64,000 bases of DNA from Anas platyrhynchos (taxonomy: Eukaryota > Chordata > Aves > Anseriformes > Anatidae): NCBI RefSeq assembly GCF_047663525.1, contig NC_092600.1:1546001-1610000 (forward strand). Direction: 5' to 3'. Below the pieces are notes generated by a model that was not told the DNA's origin, did not search any database, and saw only the letters and a list, made by a program, of their open reading frames with translations. The stretch's first letter is position 1, and each line of letters opens with the position of its first letter. This document shows, piece by piece, positions 11,299 through 24,200 of this stretch. Position numbers and translations under genes: made by a program.

Positions 11299-11919
11299 TC
11301 ACAGGCCATTTCTACAAGGCTGGTTGTTGAAGACTCGGGAATGACTCAGCTTCCTAGCAGATACTGCAGAAACCAAGCGATTTAATGCTTCCTGTATATT
11401 GCTGACATTATCAAAGCTGTCCTGAGAAGTGACCAGCGTCTGAGTTTTCCAAGCTGCCCCGCTCAGTTCTTCACCCCACCAAACCTTGTAAGGAAATGAT
11501 TGCAGTACCGGTGGGTCCGATGGAGGAGATTTGTCCAAGCCTTGAATGCGGCGCCCACCCCGTGTTGGCACGTTCAGAACAGCAGCGATGTGCTGCCCCG
11601 GGGTCTCAGATTGCCGATATTCCCTGCTATCTCCAAGGCTGATGGGGAATTTCAATCCACAGCAGCCTGGCTGGTGCCAGGAACGCCTGTTCTGTCGGGT
11701 CTGAGGGGAGGTCATCGGCACTGATTCCCCGCAGCGGCAGTAGGCACGCGTTCCACATTGCTGGGGGATTTGTACATCGAAGGGCCCTTCCAGCCTAAGG
11801 GCAGATGAGCACATACTGCTTGGGGTTTTGTCTAATCCGGCATACCACGGTCTTTCTGCTGGTGGCAAGTGTTCAGTTTGCACCTGTCCGTGCCTCCCCC
11901 CTCCTCCTCTTTCACCCAT
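11299..11919 (-). CDS. Unrecognised reading frame, 206 residues, possible novel exon or gene
   Basis: I do not recognise this protein. The frame runs from an ATG at 11919 (context GGGATGG) to TGA at 11299 and stays open upstream to about 12012, where an acceptor-like GTCCTGCAG (ending at 11965) could make it a 3' terminal exon. It lies in roughly balanced base composition, not a GC-rich block, and the other frames here are short. The product is soluble, with scattered Cys, a tryptophan-containing stretch (KVWWGEEL) and a predicted amphipathic helix near the C-terminus (NIQEALNRLVSAV). The motif GLDK(S/T)P occurs twice (near residues 27 and 132) with different codons for Gly, Leu and Pro, which points to protein-level constraint. 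No clear AATAAA follows. It could equally be a chance open frame; conservation or RNA would decide. Confidence 0.33.
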   Translation of the reverse strand: MGERGGGGRHGQVQTEHLPPAERPWYAGLDKTPSSMCSSALRLEGPFDVQIPQQCGTRAYCRCGESVPMTSPQTRQNRRSWHQPGCCGLKFPISLGDSREYRQSETPGQHIAAVLNVPTRGGRRIQGLDKSPPSDPPVLQSFPYKVWWGEELSGAAWKTQTLVTSQDSFDNVSNIQEALNRLVSAVSARKLSHSRVFNNQPCRNGL

Positions 11920-12163
11920 CCCTGCTGCTGAAGACTTTGTAGAAGTCAATCTAAGGCAACTCAGCTGCAGGACCCATAGGGGTACGAGTGCTGTCCTCAG
12001 ACCTCTGCTGCTTTAGCTGCCAGGAGACCTCAGGAGGAGCTCACCACCCAGAGAAGTCCCCTGCCTTCAGGTGCATTTTGCAGTCCTTGCCAGGCTAAGC
12101 ACTGCTCAGTTACGCCACTGATAAGGTTGACACATTGGCAGTTCTTTGTAGTAAGTTAACACA

Positions 12164-12200
12164 TTGCCATGCACCTTACACAGAGTAAGGTGCATGGCAA
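12164..12200. repeat. Perfect 16-bp hairpin
   Basis: TTGCCATGCACCTTAC (12164-12179) and GTAAGGTGCATGGCAA (12185-12200) are exact inverted copies with a five-base loop ACAGA. The right arm is followed by GTGCCAT, so ATGGCA-AG-TGCCAT forms a second small palindrome. The stem is shorter than a usual pre-miRNA. It could be a young foldback, a cruciform site or a structured RNA. Confidence 0.8.
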
Positions 12201-15200
12201 GTGCCATGGGCATTAGAAATGCTTCTGCGGTATTTCTAAGGTATCTGAGTCAAAGGTGTCTGAGGTGGCACTTCAGTAGGGTCAGGAGAGCCTATTCTTG
12301 CATGGTAAGGGAAAACGAGCTTGCACACGTAACCTTAGGTCCCTGGGGCTTAAGGACCTGAGACCATTACCTGAGCTGACCCGTGGAAATGCACCCACAA
12401 AGCCTGCGTGTAGCACGATTATCCAGCACAGGAAATCTGCTCTAGTGAATAGGGCAGGCAGCTGGAAAATAGAAGGTTTATCCTCTTCCCACTTGTTCCA
12501 GTAACTTGCTGCAGGAATGTGGGTAAATCACTGTGTAGCCTCAAATCTGCCCACAGAATAGCTGCCTTTGGCTCTGCATCTGAGAAGTGCTGAGTTCAAA
12601 ACACCTTTGTGTATATTTATACATAGTGCAAGTAATATTGCATAAATTATATAAAAGAGACTGTGAAATAAGAGGGATTTGTTCATATCAAATGAAAAAT
12701 AAAGTCAGTGGGATTTTCTAGTGGATTGTCAGTCATTAGATGAAGACTAATAGAATGTATTGCTGGGTAGCTAGGAAAATTGCTCCTTTAATATATAAAA
12801 TGAGATTTAAAATGCAGAAATCAGTTGTATCTTCTTGTATATCCACTTGTAGGAATTTCCAGAGCAGACACTTCCTGTGCTTCTTGCATTCCTGTTAATA
12901 ACTTCGTATAACTTTACCATATGAAAGACATCTTGAAACTTGTTCCTCTTTTTTTTTTTTCCATAGTGAAAACTCCCCAAAAAGTTGTGAAATTTGCATT
13001 GTGCAGAGCTTGCAGAGTAAAGTCCTTATTAGCAAAAAGCGTTGAGTGGAAAAGCAAATGCATGCTTCCTAAAATATAAATCTGAAATTTAAAATGGATT
13101 TGCACATCGTTCTGTCATCCCCGTGCCTTCTGAAGTTTGGTGAGCCTACAAGATTTAAATGATTAACCGGCGTTTCCAGACCGCTGGCCAAATGAGTCCT
13201 TACCAAATAGGAAGGTATGCGGGCAGTCAAAAGATTAACGAACCAGGTTTGTTTGGAGACTCTTCTTTGAGTTTGATTATCAGAATAATACTGCTTTTCC
13301 TTCTGGAACCGTGTGCTTGGGTTGCAAGGCAGACAGCTTTCTTTAAAAGCTGGGTTCGAGAGGCGTTAGTTGGGTCCTGCTGGTTTTATACATTCATAAG
13401 CTCCAAGGCAGTAAATGAAAGCATGTGGGAAAGAAATACCTGTTATCAGTCATTATCCTGAACTGAACTGTACTTAATGCCCCGGACCTTCGTGTTCTGC
13501 GTCTCTGTTGACCCTCTGCAATTTTTCCCTTAAAAAAATGCAAGCTGCTGGATTAAACCGCCGGCAGAGCCCGCGGTGCCTTCGCCGTGCGTTTGTTACG
13601 TGGGAGAGTGGCAAAGCTGCCCCGAGCTTAATCGTGTAATGCTCCTTTTCTGTATGACATCTAATGGCTACATTATTTATTTAGCCTCCCCGTAACAAAG
13701 ACACCATTGTACCTGAGTGCTGTGAGAGAAAGCAGAGAGCCTGGCTCTGCCGCGAAACTGTACCAGCAGCCCCCAGGAATTCCTCCTTATTTATTCATTT
13801 TCCCAAGCGCAGGGAGAGGAGCACACACCTGATGGCAAAAGCAGGCAGCAGCTGGCATTTCTGCTCTTCTGCGGGACCCTTGTCCCAGGGGGGCCGTAGT
13901 GTCCCTCTCCAGTTACTGCTCGCACATTTTACGGTGCCTGAAAGATAAACAAAAGGGTCACGATCTTGGGAGGTGTTTGTTATCATCCTGCACTACTCCT
14001 CCATGCTGAGCTACAAGTGGGACTCCTCAGCAGGATTTTTAAATGCAGTGACAAGTCTCATCCAAATTCTACTTTGGTAATTACCTGAGAAAAAAAGAAA
14101 GCCCAGAGCTTCTGAGCAGTGAGACACTTGAACCAGATGTCCTGTGTCTGTTTTGAATGCCCCTTCACTCAGCCAGTATAGAGAATTGCAGCCTGGAGTT
14201 CAGACAGCATTTTTCCAGTGATGATTGGGTCAATATCAGACCCAAAAGGATGCACGTTCGTACTTTGATAGCCTAACACCGAGGGTGCACAAGGGTAAAG
14301 GTGGGCCTGGGTCAGAGGGACAGGCCCGAGCCCCCAGAGCCCTGTTGGTGTGGGAGGGGGGCTCCTTGGCAGGGTGCTTGGAGCACGAGCTGTCGTGGGG
14401 TGGGTCTGTGTCTGGCAAGAGACTCGTTATCAGGAGCAGTGCTTCACTGCACAAATAAACCTTATTGTTACGGTATTTGTACGGGACACAGTGGCATTAA
14501 TAATACTCAGGTAAAACAAAAATCGAGCTCTTTTGAAACATATACAAATTACTCACTGGATGTTGCTATGTTTAGTGTCAGCTCACACAAAATGAGGTTT
14601 AGACATTAGGAGGAAGTCGTAAATGTAATGGCAAACTTAATGGGTTTTTCTCTGGGGGATGTTAAATCCCAGCTTCTTAAATCCAGCCTTTGCTAACGGG
14701 GAGCTGCTGGCATGCCCAGCATTTACCTTGGTACCTTCTGCACTTACACTGTGTGAAGTTCCCAACCTGTGGCCCAGGGATCGCCGCTAACCTGTGAGCC
14801 ACGCTAAATGAAGGTCAGCTGGTGTGAGAAACCAGATCGAACAGTAAAACTGAAACCCCTGCATGTGCACCCAGGCTGGTGCAGCCCATGGCTTGAGACA
14901 CTGAAGCATCCCCGTTTCGTCTGCTGCAGGGTGTGGTGTTCGCTAGAGACTCCTCTGTGGGTTCAGGGAGTTTGGTCACCAGCCGTATAGCATCTAAACG
15001 TGCCTGGAGCATAGTTTCAGCTGGGAAAGGTGTTCAGCTTAATATGGTTTTATTTTTTTCTGAGGATGCTTTCAATTATGGTTTGATTGTTCTAACCTGA
15101 AGCTCCACAATTATCTATTTCACCAGGGACAAACCCTGTAACCTGACTTGGTCAGAAACCCTAGCGGAGGATTATGTGACTGTAAGCGTGGCTGTGCTTT

Positions 15201-18200
15201 CCCAACGCAAAGCACTTGGCAGCAGTACTGATTTAAGGTAATTCTTGGCATCTGTGCTTGCTTTTTCCCCAAAGCACAGCTGCTTTTTTCTGCTCAACAC
15301 CACGGCAGAAGCCCCATGTGTTCCAACTGCCTCTGTTGCTGCAGAGGGGGAAACCAGCCTTAGAAGGAGCAAGAGCAGGGGAAGCTTCTGTAAGTTACTT
15401 TGGCTGCAGAACATTTTCTATGAAATCAGGGTCTAAAGGAACACTGGGATGTCTGCCTTTGATCCAGGGCACGTCTTTGGGACTTAAAATAATGGTGTTG
15501 GCTTTGTATTGCATTTTGTCTATAAACTGCTACCAAAAAAAATAACTACATATTAGGGAATGCTGGAAAACTGTTGGTTATGTTTGCTGTAATGTCATGA
15601 AGGATTAACTCCCGTAGGAATTACTGTGTTATGGTAAAAAATAATGAGTGTTTGTCTATAACAACCCTGTCCCAGCCTTCTGCCCTGCTAACCAGTCTGG
15701 TTGCTCAGTGGTGCAGCTGCACCTGTGAAGTCTGGGAGTGATGAGGGCTCTCAGGGATATTATTTTGCCTGTTAGGCTGCTGTTATTTGCATGGTGTGAG
15801 TGGATAAACCCCAGGATTTCTATTTTTCCTTTCTATCTTTGCCACCGTTGACCTAGTTTTTGAAGCCAGTAGCCCTGAGCAGCCATCTGTACCCGAGCTG
15901 ATGCCAAGTAATGGAAATCACATCGCAAGGTAATCGCCCCCTGAGTGGTCTGGGGGGTCCACGGGTGTGTGTGCTGTGTTTGCACTGCTCCCCCTTTGGG
16001 TTTCGCTTCCCAACACCATCACTAGTGGCGATGACCGAACAGCCGGCGTGCTTGTGGCTGAGCCAGGTACGAGCAAGGTTTCCCTCGTTCCTGATGAATT
16101 GCAATGTTTTTAACTGCCGGGAGCAGCTGGAAGTTCTCTCTTTTTGGGGTCTCTCCATTGCAAATGGCTCAGTCCTCGTTAGCCATGAGGCATATTGCTG
16201 AGCAGGGCTGTGGTTAGCCCTTGGCTCTCTGGAGACCTTTTTGGTTCCCGTGCTGAGCAGCCCCAGCAGTGACTGAATTTGAGGACAGGGCAAAGGGCAA
16301 TTGTTCACCCCAAATCTCCAGTGCTCCATGCAAAGGCAGTGAGAAGGTTTAGTTGTTGACACTTGCAGAATGTAGCCTTGAAAGAGCCCCAGCCTGTGTG
16401 TATAACTCATTGACTTCTTTGCCAGGTAACTGGTTTATAACCTAGGAGGAGCATTGGGAGGTCTGTGATTTATGCTCTGAAATGATTTCATGATTAGTGG
16501 ATGCTGTTATTGTGTGCGTAATGCCATGTATTATTTTAAGTTACCAGGAAAACTTGTGCTGGTTTAGGGGCTGGGGCTCTGTGGTACTGTGCCACCAGGG
16601 CCATTTTGCTGGGGCTTTGCTCTGGTTTGTGAGGTTTCAGCTAATTTGCCCTGAGCTGTTGCTGATGCCCTGCCACGCGGAGCCGTTCAGAGGAAAGCTG
16701 CGTTTGTTCCTGGGAGCCTCTCAGCTGGTAATGGATTTATCCCCGCAGCAGTGTGGCAACAAGAGGCGTTTATCCCCACTTTCCATAGGAGAGGTGCCTG
16801 GCGATGCGTTTCATTTAAGGCTGTTTGAACTTGGTGTATCTTTGATGTCTGTGAAATTCTTGTCCAGAGTGATCAGGACAGGGAGTGTGGGCTCTGGGCT
16901 GCGTCCAGGAGAGTTTCAGACACCACCTCAACCCCGATGTGTCCTAATGTCTTAAAGATACCTCCTTCTGGTACGAGGGCCAGAGCTTGCAAAGGTCCGT
17001 GGCAAATCCAGGAGCTGAACCAAACTCCCTGGAGTTGATGGCTTAGCTGCTGAGTTTCGCTGTCCTGAGGGTGCTGGGAGATGCAGGAATTGATGCCGGA
17101 ACCTTTCAAGGCGTGGGGTGATAAAATGATGGCTTGGGCTTTCTGCATTTTCTCTTTTCCTTGCGGTACGTTTGAACCTCTGCTACCCACGTAGGGCTAA
17201 GCTGGGATTTCTGTCTGCAGCACTTTAACAGCCTGCCATCTCTGACAGCTGCACAAAAATCACTGTCCCGAAGGAAGCTCACAGCACACAGAACACGAGC
17301 GGTGCCTCCAGCTGCTCCCCAACCAGAGCTCGGGGACCTGCAAGGAGCCGTCCACCTCTGATTTTCCTCCCAGGCGGGCAGCACGTCGTGCAGCATTTAC
17401 TTCTCATTTCTCGGGCCATTTGAAGCGCTCCCCTCGCCTCCTGTTTCAGAACACTCACCTCCATCTGATACCGAGTCCTGGCTTTGTGAAGGCGCTGGTA
17501 CATGGGGTGGCTGAACACCCAGCTAGTTACTGAGTAACTCGCAGCAGCCCTTCTCTGCGCTCAGCTGCAGCTCACACGCCGTGCTGGGGTGTGTAAATCG
17601 GGCTGAGGGCTGGCCCTGCTGTGTATGGGATTTAGAAGAGGATTCGGGTTGTTGCTTGCAGCAGCTCTCAGGCACGGGCTGAGCAGTCAGCAAGCTGCGC
17701 TCCCACAGCCCCCGTGTCCTGCTGCGCACAGGGGAGCTGGAGGCTGAATCCAGATCCTGTCAGAGAACATTTTGCTGCTTCCCACTAACTAAAAGCTGAA
17801 GCTAGCCACAAGCAAGGAGATTATTTTCTGTAGGAAGCTTGGAAGAAACTCCTGTTTTTTCCCTGGGAGACGATGCATGAGAACAAATGGGAGAGTTGTT
17901 GCCTGGATGACATTAACCAGTTGGCAGCTTAGTTTGAGGAAAAAATAGTGACATAAAATCGGCTTATTTTTTAAGCCCAGCTGGAAACTAGTCTGAATTC
18001 ATCTCACCAGATAAGGATGTTATAAAATACAGCATCGGACTCCAGCAAATGTATTTGGAGGCAGGAAGGAATTTGCTGCAGAGGCTTGAGGTGATACAGA
18101 GTCACACAAAGTAGATGAAAGCCTCAGCCTCTGCCTTCTGTGCCACTTCACAAACAAAGCATTTCAAAAACAAAAGTTGTTTTTTTCTTTAAAAAAAAAA

Positions 18201-21200
18201 AAAACACACAACAAAACTGCGGCACATAAAACACAGCCTCACTGCTTCCTTGATCTGCCTTGATGTTTATCATCCAGCCCTTTTGCTCTGCTCCTCGGAA
18301 AGCAGCACTTAATTCTTTAAGAAAATTAAATCTCCCTGCTTCCAGTGGGACTAATTGGCCCTTGTCTCGTGGCGCTCCTCGGCTGCTGTGGAGCTGGGAG
18401 CGCGGTCCCCAGGGAAGGGCTCTGGGCTGGGGCCAGCAGGACCGGCTCTGGTAGTGACATCCCAGGGCAGACGGAGCGGTGCTGGCTCCTGCTGCGGCCT
18501 CGGCAGCCCCTGCGTGGAATTTTTGGGCTCTGCCCACGTGGGAGCCGCGGCCACGGCCCCAAGGCTCGGGTGGAACAAGCGCCGCTGTTAATAATTGACC
18601 GGTGAGATAATGAAATAGCCGTGCCTGCTGTTTGCTGTTCTTTCTTTTCCACCGTGGCCGTAACACTCTGCACGATGGAATGTCGTAAACCAAAGGGCGA
18701 TTTCCACAGGCGAGGCAGGGGAGTCGTGCGTGGACGCGGCTTTGGAGCCTGTGATGTGCCCGGGGCTGCCTGCTGCCTCTGAGGCATCCCGGCCACGTGG
18801 CGGCCAGGTAAGTGACGGGGGAAATCGCCTCTTCGGCACTCTGCAAGTTAATTGATGAATTGCTTCTTAATCTACAGATAAGTGCGTGTGTTTGGGGAGG
18901 GAGAACGGTTCTGCGAAACGCAGGGTGCGGACCTTGGAGGCCCCCAGGGCGTGTGTCTGTGTGGTGCTGCCTTGCTGTCCCCAGCTCCCTGCACAAGCAG
19001 ATGTCTTTTCATCGGGACAGTGCCCACGGCAGCGTGTCCCGGAGCAGCTGGGGGATGCAGATCCAAGGACCCAGCTTAATGCAGCGTTTGTACCGTGTCT
19101 GTACGTGGTTTGAGCACTGCCAGGTGCACCCAGCCGTGGGTGCCTGAGGGACCCCCGAAGGATTAACTCAGGTCTCGGGTTGCTTCCTGAGCAGCATCTG
19201 CTGCCGAAGTCCATCAGCTCCCATCCGAAGGCATCTTTCCTGTAACAGTCAGCAGGGAAACAGGCGAAGGAGCAGGAACTGTCCTGGAAAAGAGCAGCCT
19301 CGTGTGATTGCACGCAGCCTCCTGAGCGCCAGGGCTCAGCCTGCGCACCTCGGAGTGAGAAAGATGGGACTTCACAGGGTGCTGCTTGCTCCTCGGGGCT
19401 GCACGCTCTGTGTGTTTGCCGAATAAAGGACGCCTGGGTCTGTGTTCCCAGAGTGAGCTCGGTGTGTGCTTTCCCCAGTCTTTTTCCTAATCATCTCCTG
19501 TCAATTTTGCGGCATATGCCTGGAAACTGTTTGCAAAGGTAAGCGAGCGTTTAATTTCTGCCTGGGATCCCGAGTGCCTTGCGTTCCACCACCAAACCTG
19601 CGCTAATGTAACTAACAGGTACTCCCAGATCAGCTTCAGCTCCTGGTGGTTTCTCGGGGCTTGTTATGGAAACCAGCGATAACAGTGATTAGTGTGAGCA
19701 AGAATAAATGCTTCTGCGTTGTGTCCAGATGAAAGATATGGGAAAATACTTGAATGTAATGCTTGCCAAAGGACTGGGCTGCTCTACCATACTCTGTTTC
19801 CTTTATATACTTCGTGTTTTTCTTTTTATTCCACTGGAACGCTCTGCAGTAACTGGATAATACATTTTAGTCTCCCTCAGCCCGAAGGCAGGCACAATTA
19901 CAGCTGACATCTGGATAAAGGAGACTGAGCACAGGCATCTTCTGGGAAGGAATAGTTTCTGTTTCTTACGTCGAAATAAGTGAGTTTTAAAGCTAATTGT
20001 TTTTAAAAATCAAATTAATTCATCATATTAGATTTGTATAGAAGAAAATGGAAGTGCTAATACTGTTGGTTAATTATGTTTCATACTGGCAGTGTGCTCT
20101 AAAACAGTGGGACAGCTGCGTGCTTTACTGAGGCCAGCAAGTTCCCACAGGAATTAAGCTGTGGGCAGCAGAAGTGCTCGGGAGGCAAGGTGCTGGGTGC
20201 CCTTCCCAGGGTAGGACTTCGTAACAGTTTTGTGGCAAGGCAAAAGGTGGCACAGCAGCGATGGTGTGATTGTGTCTGCAGGATAAACTCTGCCATGCAA
20301 GGAGGAAACTGCCTCGGGCAGGCTGAGAACAAACCCACCTGGCCTCGGGCCGCTCTGCTCCGTGTTGCCCCGAAGCTGCCGAAAATGTGGTTTTCTGCTC
20401 TTGATTGTCTTGGATGTGTTGGGAGTGTGTGTGAGGGGTGTGAGAGCTCTGTGTTCAGTTTGAATTCTCTTTTGTGTTTCCTAGGATGTTAATAACCTAA
20501 TCCATAACGAACTTGCACGTGTATAAAAATCACCAGAATCGTTAGAGTTCTTTCTCTTAAACTTTGAGCTCATTAGAGTCTCTAGTCATTAGAGTTTCTA
20601 GTTCTTTGGTGCTCTTGAATCTCTTTGAGTCTGTTCTAGGATGATGAATTTGTGGGATTAAATGAGCTCAATCAAGCAACAAAAAAAAAAAGGAAGATTG
20701 TGGTGAAGTAAGAAAGGATGGAATGGGAAAGGCTGGGAGGACACTCACGTGTTTGGGCTGAAGCAGCGATTTCTGACAAAAGCCTTTTTTGTGACGTGTT
20801 TTCCGAGGTAGAAACAAAGAAAGTGTTTGGTGGTTAGTAGATTAGGGAGCGATGACGGTGGAAGCCAGGGGACGTTTTTCAGGCTGAGTAAGGAAAGGCA
20901 GTGAATCTGAGGACAGTGGGGAAGTGTGCGAGGGGTGACTGCTGTAACGAGAGGGTCAGGCTCTGCTGGGCGCCCAGACAAGGTCGCTCTCTGAGGGATT
21001 GCTAAACCTGACCTTCCTCATTAAATCCTTGGTCAGACATCGGGCCGTGGCTCCCAGGCCCAAGATAATTTTATTTGGGCTGCAGTCTTTTTCAGCCGAG
21101 CAGTCGTGTTACCGAGATGGCAGCTGTGTCGGCAGCGAGGTGCCCTCACCCTGCAGATGCAGGGAAGGCGAGTGATGGACCAGCTCCTGGCCGGGCAGAG

Positions 21201-24200
21201 CTCCCGTGCTGGTCTATAGGAGCCCGGTCCTTCTGTGGAGAGCTAGGCAGAGCTGGGCGAGGGCATTTAGGAAGATTTATGCGCACAAAATGAAGGGATA
21301 TTGAAACGCGTTCTTATTTTCATCTTCCTTGAAATTGCTCAGGATGTTCGCATTGCTCCAGAAAGCCAGAGGCCTGTGTGTGTGATTTCACTGGGAATGT
21401 TTACATTCCTCAAACTGTGGTGAAATTTATTAATGTGCACATGAGTCATAAACCGCCTCTAAATCCCACTTAGGCTCTGTCTCAATAATGTCTGACACTT
21501 TGACTTTCTTTGGCTCCCAGTAGCAGGGAAAGTTTCCCACTGGGCCCGTGTAAGCCAACCCTGCGAGTTTGTCCGTGGGCTTTGACATACAACATCCCTG
21601 GCAGCCGCCAGACAGCGACCTGCACGGTGGTGGAAACTGCACTAAATCGGGAGTCTGTTTTGTAGAGACTTCAGACATCTTGGAAGAAAAATACAGGTTA
21701 GCAAAGGTGCATTTCCAGGCATCCAAAGGGGGTGCCACCTGCTCTTTTCTCTTATGTTGCTCTCCTGTAAGACAAGTCTGAAACCTGAAGTTGAAAGTTC
21801 TTCTAATTTATAAACTAGAAAGGCAATAAAGCTGGGAGAGAGACTTTCCGAGACGCTGGCACAGGGACAGTCGTCCAGACACGCTTCCCTGGATGTGGTG
21901 TCCTCCTCCTTCCCTCGCCCTTTATCATGTGAAAGTGGTGGAATTTGAAGACTTCAGACTTCTGTCTGGAATTTCCGCAAGTTTCACAGCGCGGTCAAAG
22001 GAACGAATCTTGCTAAGACGTGGCGTGTCTGGAGAGAAGAGAGACGGGCACTGGGGCTGTGTGGGTCACCATGTCCTGCGTGTGCGTGGGTTTCTGCCCG
22101 GGGGGCGATGTGGGAGCCGTGGGTGCAGCTGCAGAGCAGCGCCTGGTGCCCCTGGGCTGGCCGGGAGCTGCCTGCTGAAGCAAGGTACCACGGATGTGTT
22201 TTGGGTGGCCTGTGAAACGGATGGGTCAGGTGCTGTGATCTGTGCAAGTGATTGGAATCTGAAGAATTTGGGCTAATATTTACAGAGTGTTTGCCCTCTG
22301 ATAAGGAGCGGGTCAGTCACAAACACGAACATGACATAATGTCGGTAGGTTGGTCCCAGAGCTCGCCTTGCCTTTCACACTTATCTCTCCTGTTCTTCAG
22401 AGAGCAGCTGCGTGCTGTGGTCTGGTACAGGTTAATAGCTGTGGGGCTCTTGCCTTTATTTCCATGGAACTATTTGTCTAAAAGGGGCAGTTTTACAGAA
22501 ATCACCTCAGTAAACTTTATTGGAAGTGGACAAATGAGCACAGCCACGACAATACTATTTTTTCCCTACTATTACCACGGTAGAAACTTGGAGCAAATTT
22601 TGTTTTAATACATCAGACATCGTTATCTGGGCCCAGAGTGTGCCAGCCTAGTGCCCACAGCATCCTCCGGGTTTTGTTCAGCCTCGGCCTGCTGTGCAGC
22701 CATAGCTGATCACGTTCCCTCTTGAGGTCCTGATTCTCTTCCGTGCTTGTGTTCACCTCATCTCCTTGGCAAATCTACAGAGCAGCGACTTCGTGCTCTG
22801 TATTTGCAGGCTGCTTTGCATAGAGAGCTGTGCTCCGCGCACAGGTTCCTGGGCAGAACTGGAGTTAAGTACAATAAATGAAGGGATGGATGTCAAGCCT
22901 TTAAAAACAAAACCAAACTAAAACAAAAAAGCACCTTTGTTTGGATCCTAATAGCTGTTAGGGGCTTTATTACCTCCTTGGGCATCTGGAATGACACAGT
23001 TAGCACACTTCCTTCATCTTCCAGTGTCTTTTGTTCTAAAACACCTTTAATTTAATGTTTTTCTTTTTCTGGAGGGTTACAATGAAAATACTGAGAGCTT
23101 GCCTGGAACATTCGCTCTGTGTCACGGGCTTGCCAGGGCACTTCTAAGACCCAAACCAGCGTGGTCCATGAAGGTGCTCCACCAGCTACCAGCTGAGGAG
23201 AACAATGACTCCGTTGTTTGGCAGTTGAGGTTTAACTAAATTCGTCTTTCCCTTCCGCGTGTGAAAAGGAGGCAGATTCCACATAGTTCTTTGAACACAT
23301 CAAGGTCCTGAGCTCAGGAAGCATCTTCCCGAATAGGGATGACGAATAGGATGGTGGGTTTTCCCTGAGATGTGTTTCATTATCGCGTTGTTTAAGTTTC
23401 AGTGGAGATTTGTGGAGCTCAGTGCATCACGTCAGTCCCTATTATTTCTATCGCTTCAAGGACGTGACATTGCAGGCTTCACTCAGACTGAGCAGACACT
23501 CAAGATCAGGGCCGTGGCAAGAACAGGAGCAGAGGGCACCAGAGCGGAGAAAAAAGTTCTCAGGCTTATCTGGCACCTCCCTGCTGCCCAGGAAAGGCTG
23601 CAGGTGGCTCAGGTGAGAGGCTGCCACGGAGGAGCAGGTGGAGGAGGGAATGCCCTGTGAGCTGCCACCTCCTCCTGCGTCCTGCTGCAAGCACGACTCG
23701 GTACTTGCTTCTGTTTTTTCCAAGCCAGGTGCTCACACCTTGAGCATCTAAAGCACAGAAATAGTTCCCTGCTCTTTCTGGTATTGCCATGAAAACCTGA
23801 GACACGAATTCTTCTCTTTGTTGCTGCGCTCGCTGTAAATTGCAAGCAGAGGTAGCTGGAAATAACAAGGGGGAAAGGTTCTTAGGAAAAACTGCTGTAG
23901 CAAACCAGGAGAGCTCTGTCGCTGATGCACGCAGAGCCGCAGCACGAGTGTTATATAAATTCTGCACATAGCTGCGGGAAGTCAGAGCCAGCTTCTGGCT
24001 GTAAATCCGGGCAGCTCCACTAACTTCGGTGGAACGGTGCCAGCACGTCCCAGACAAAGCCTTGGCCCGGCCTATTAATAGCAGCCGTGGGGGAATCGAG
24101 CTGCTTGGAGAAGGTCCACTGGAATAAAATTTTGATTAAAAAACGGAGATAAAAATGACAGAGGAATCTGCCTTCTGGTTCTCTCGTGGAATGTGGCTCC

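Noticed and set aside
15853..16410. 185-codon minus-strand frame
   Set aside because: No motif, no internal repetition or splice support. Less convincing than the 11.3 kb frame.
18148..18996. 282-codon minus-strand frame
   Set aside because: It is GC-rich with several overlapping open frames, ends by translating a poly-A/T tract, and shows no motif or splice support.
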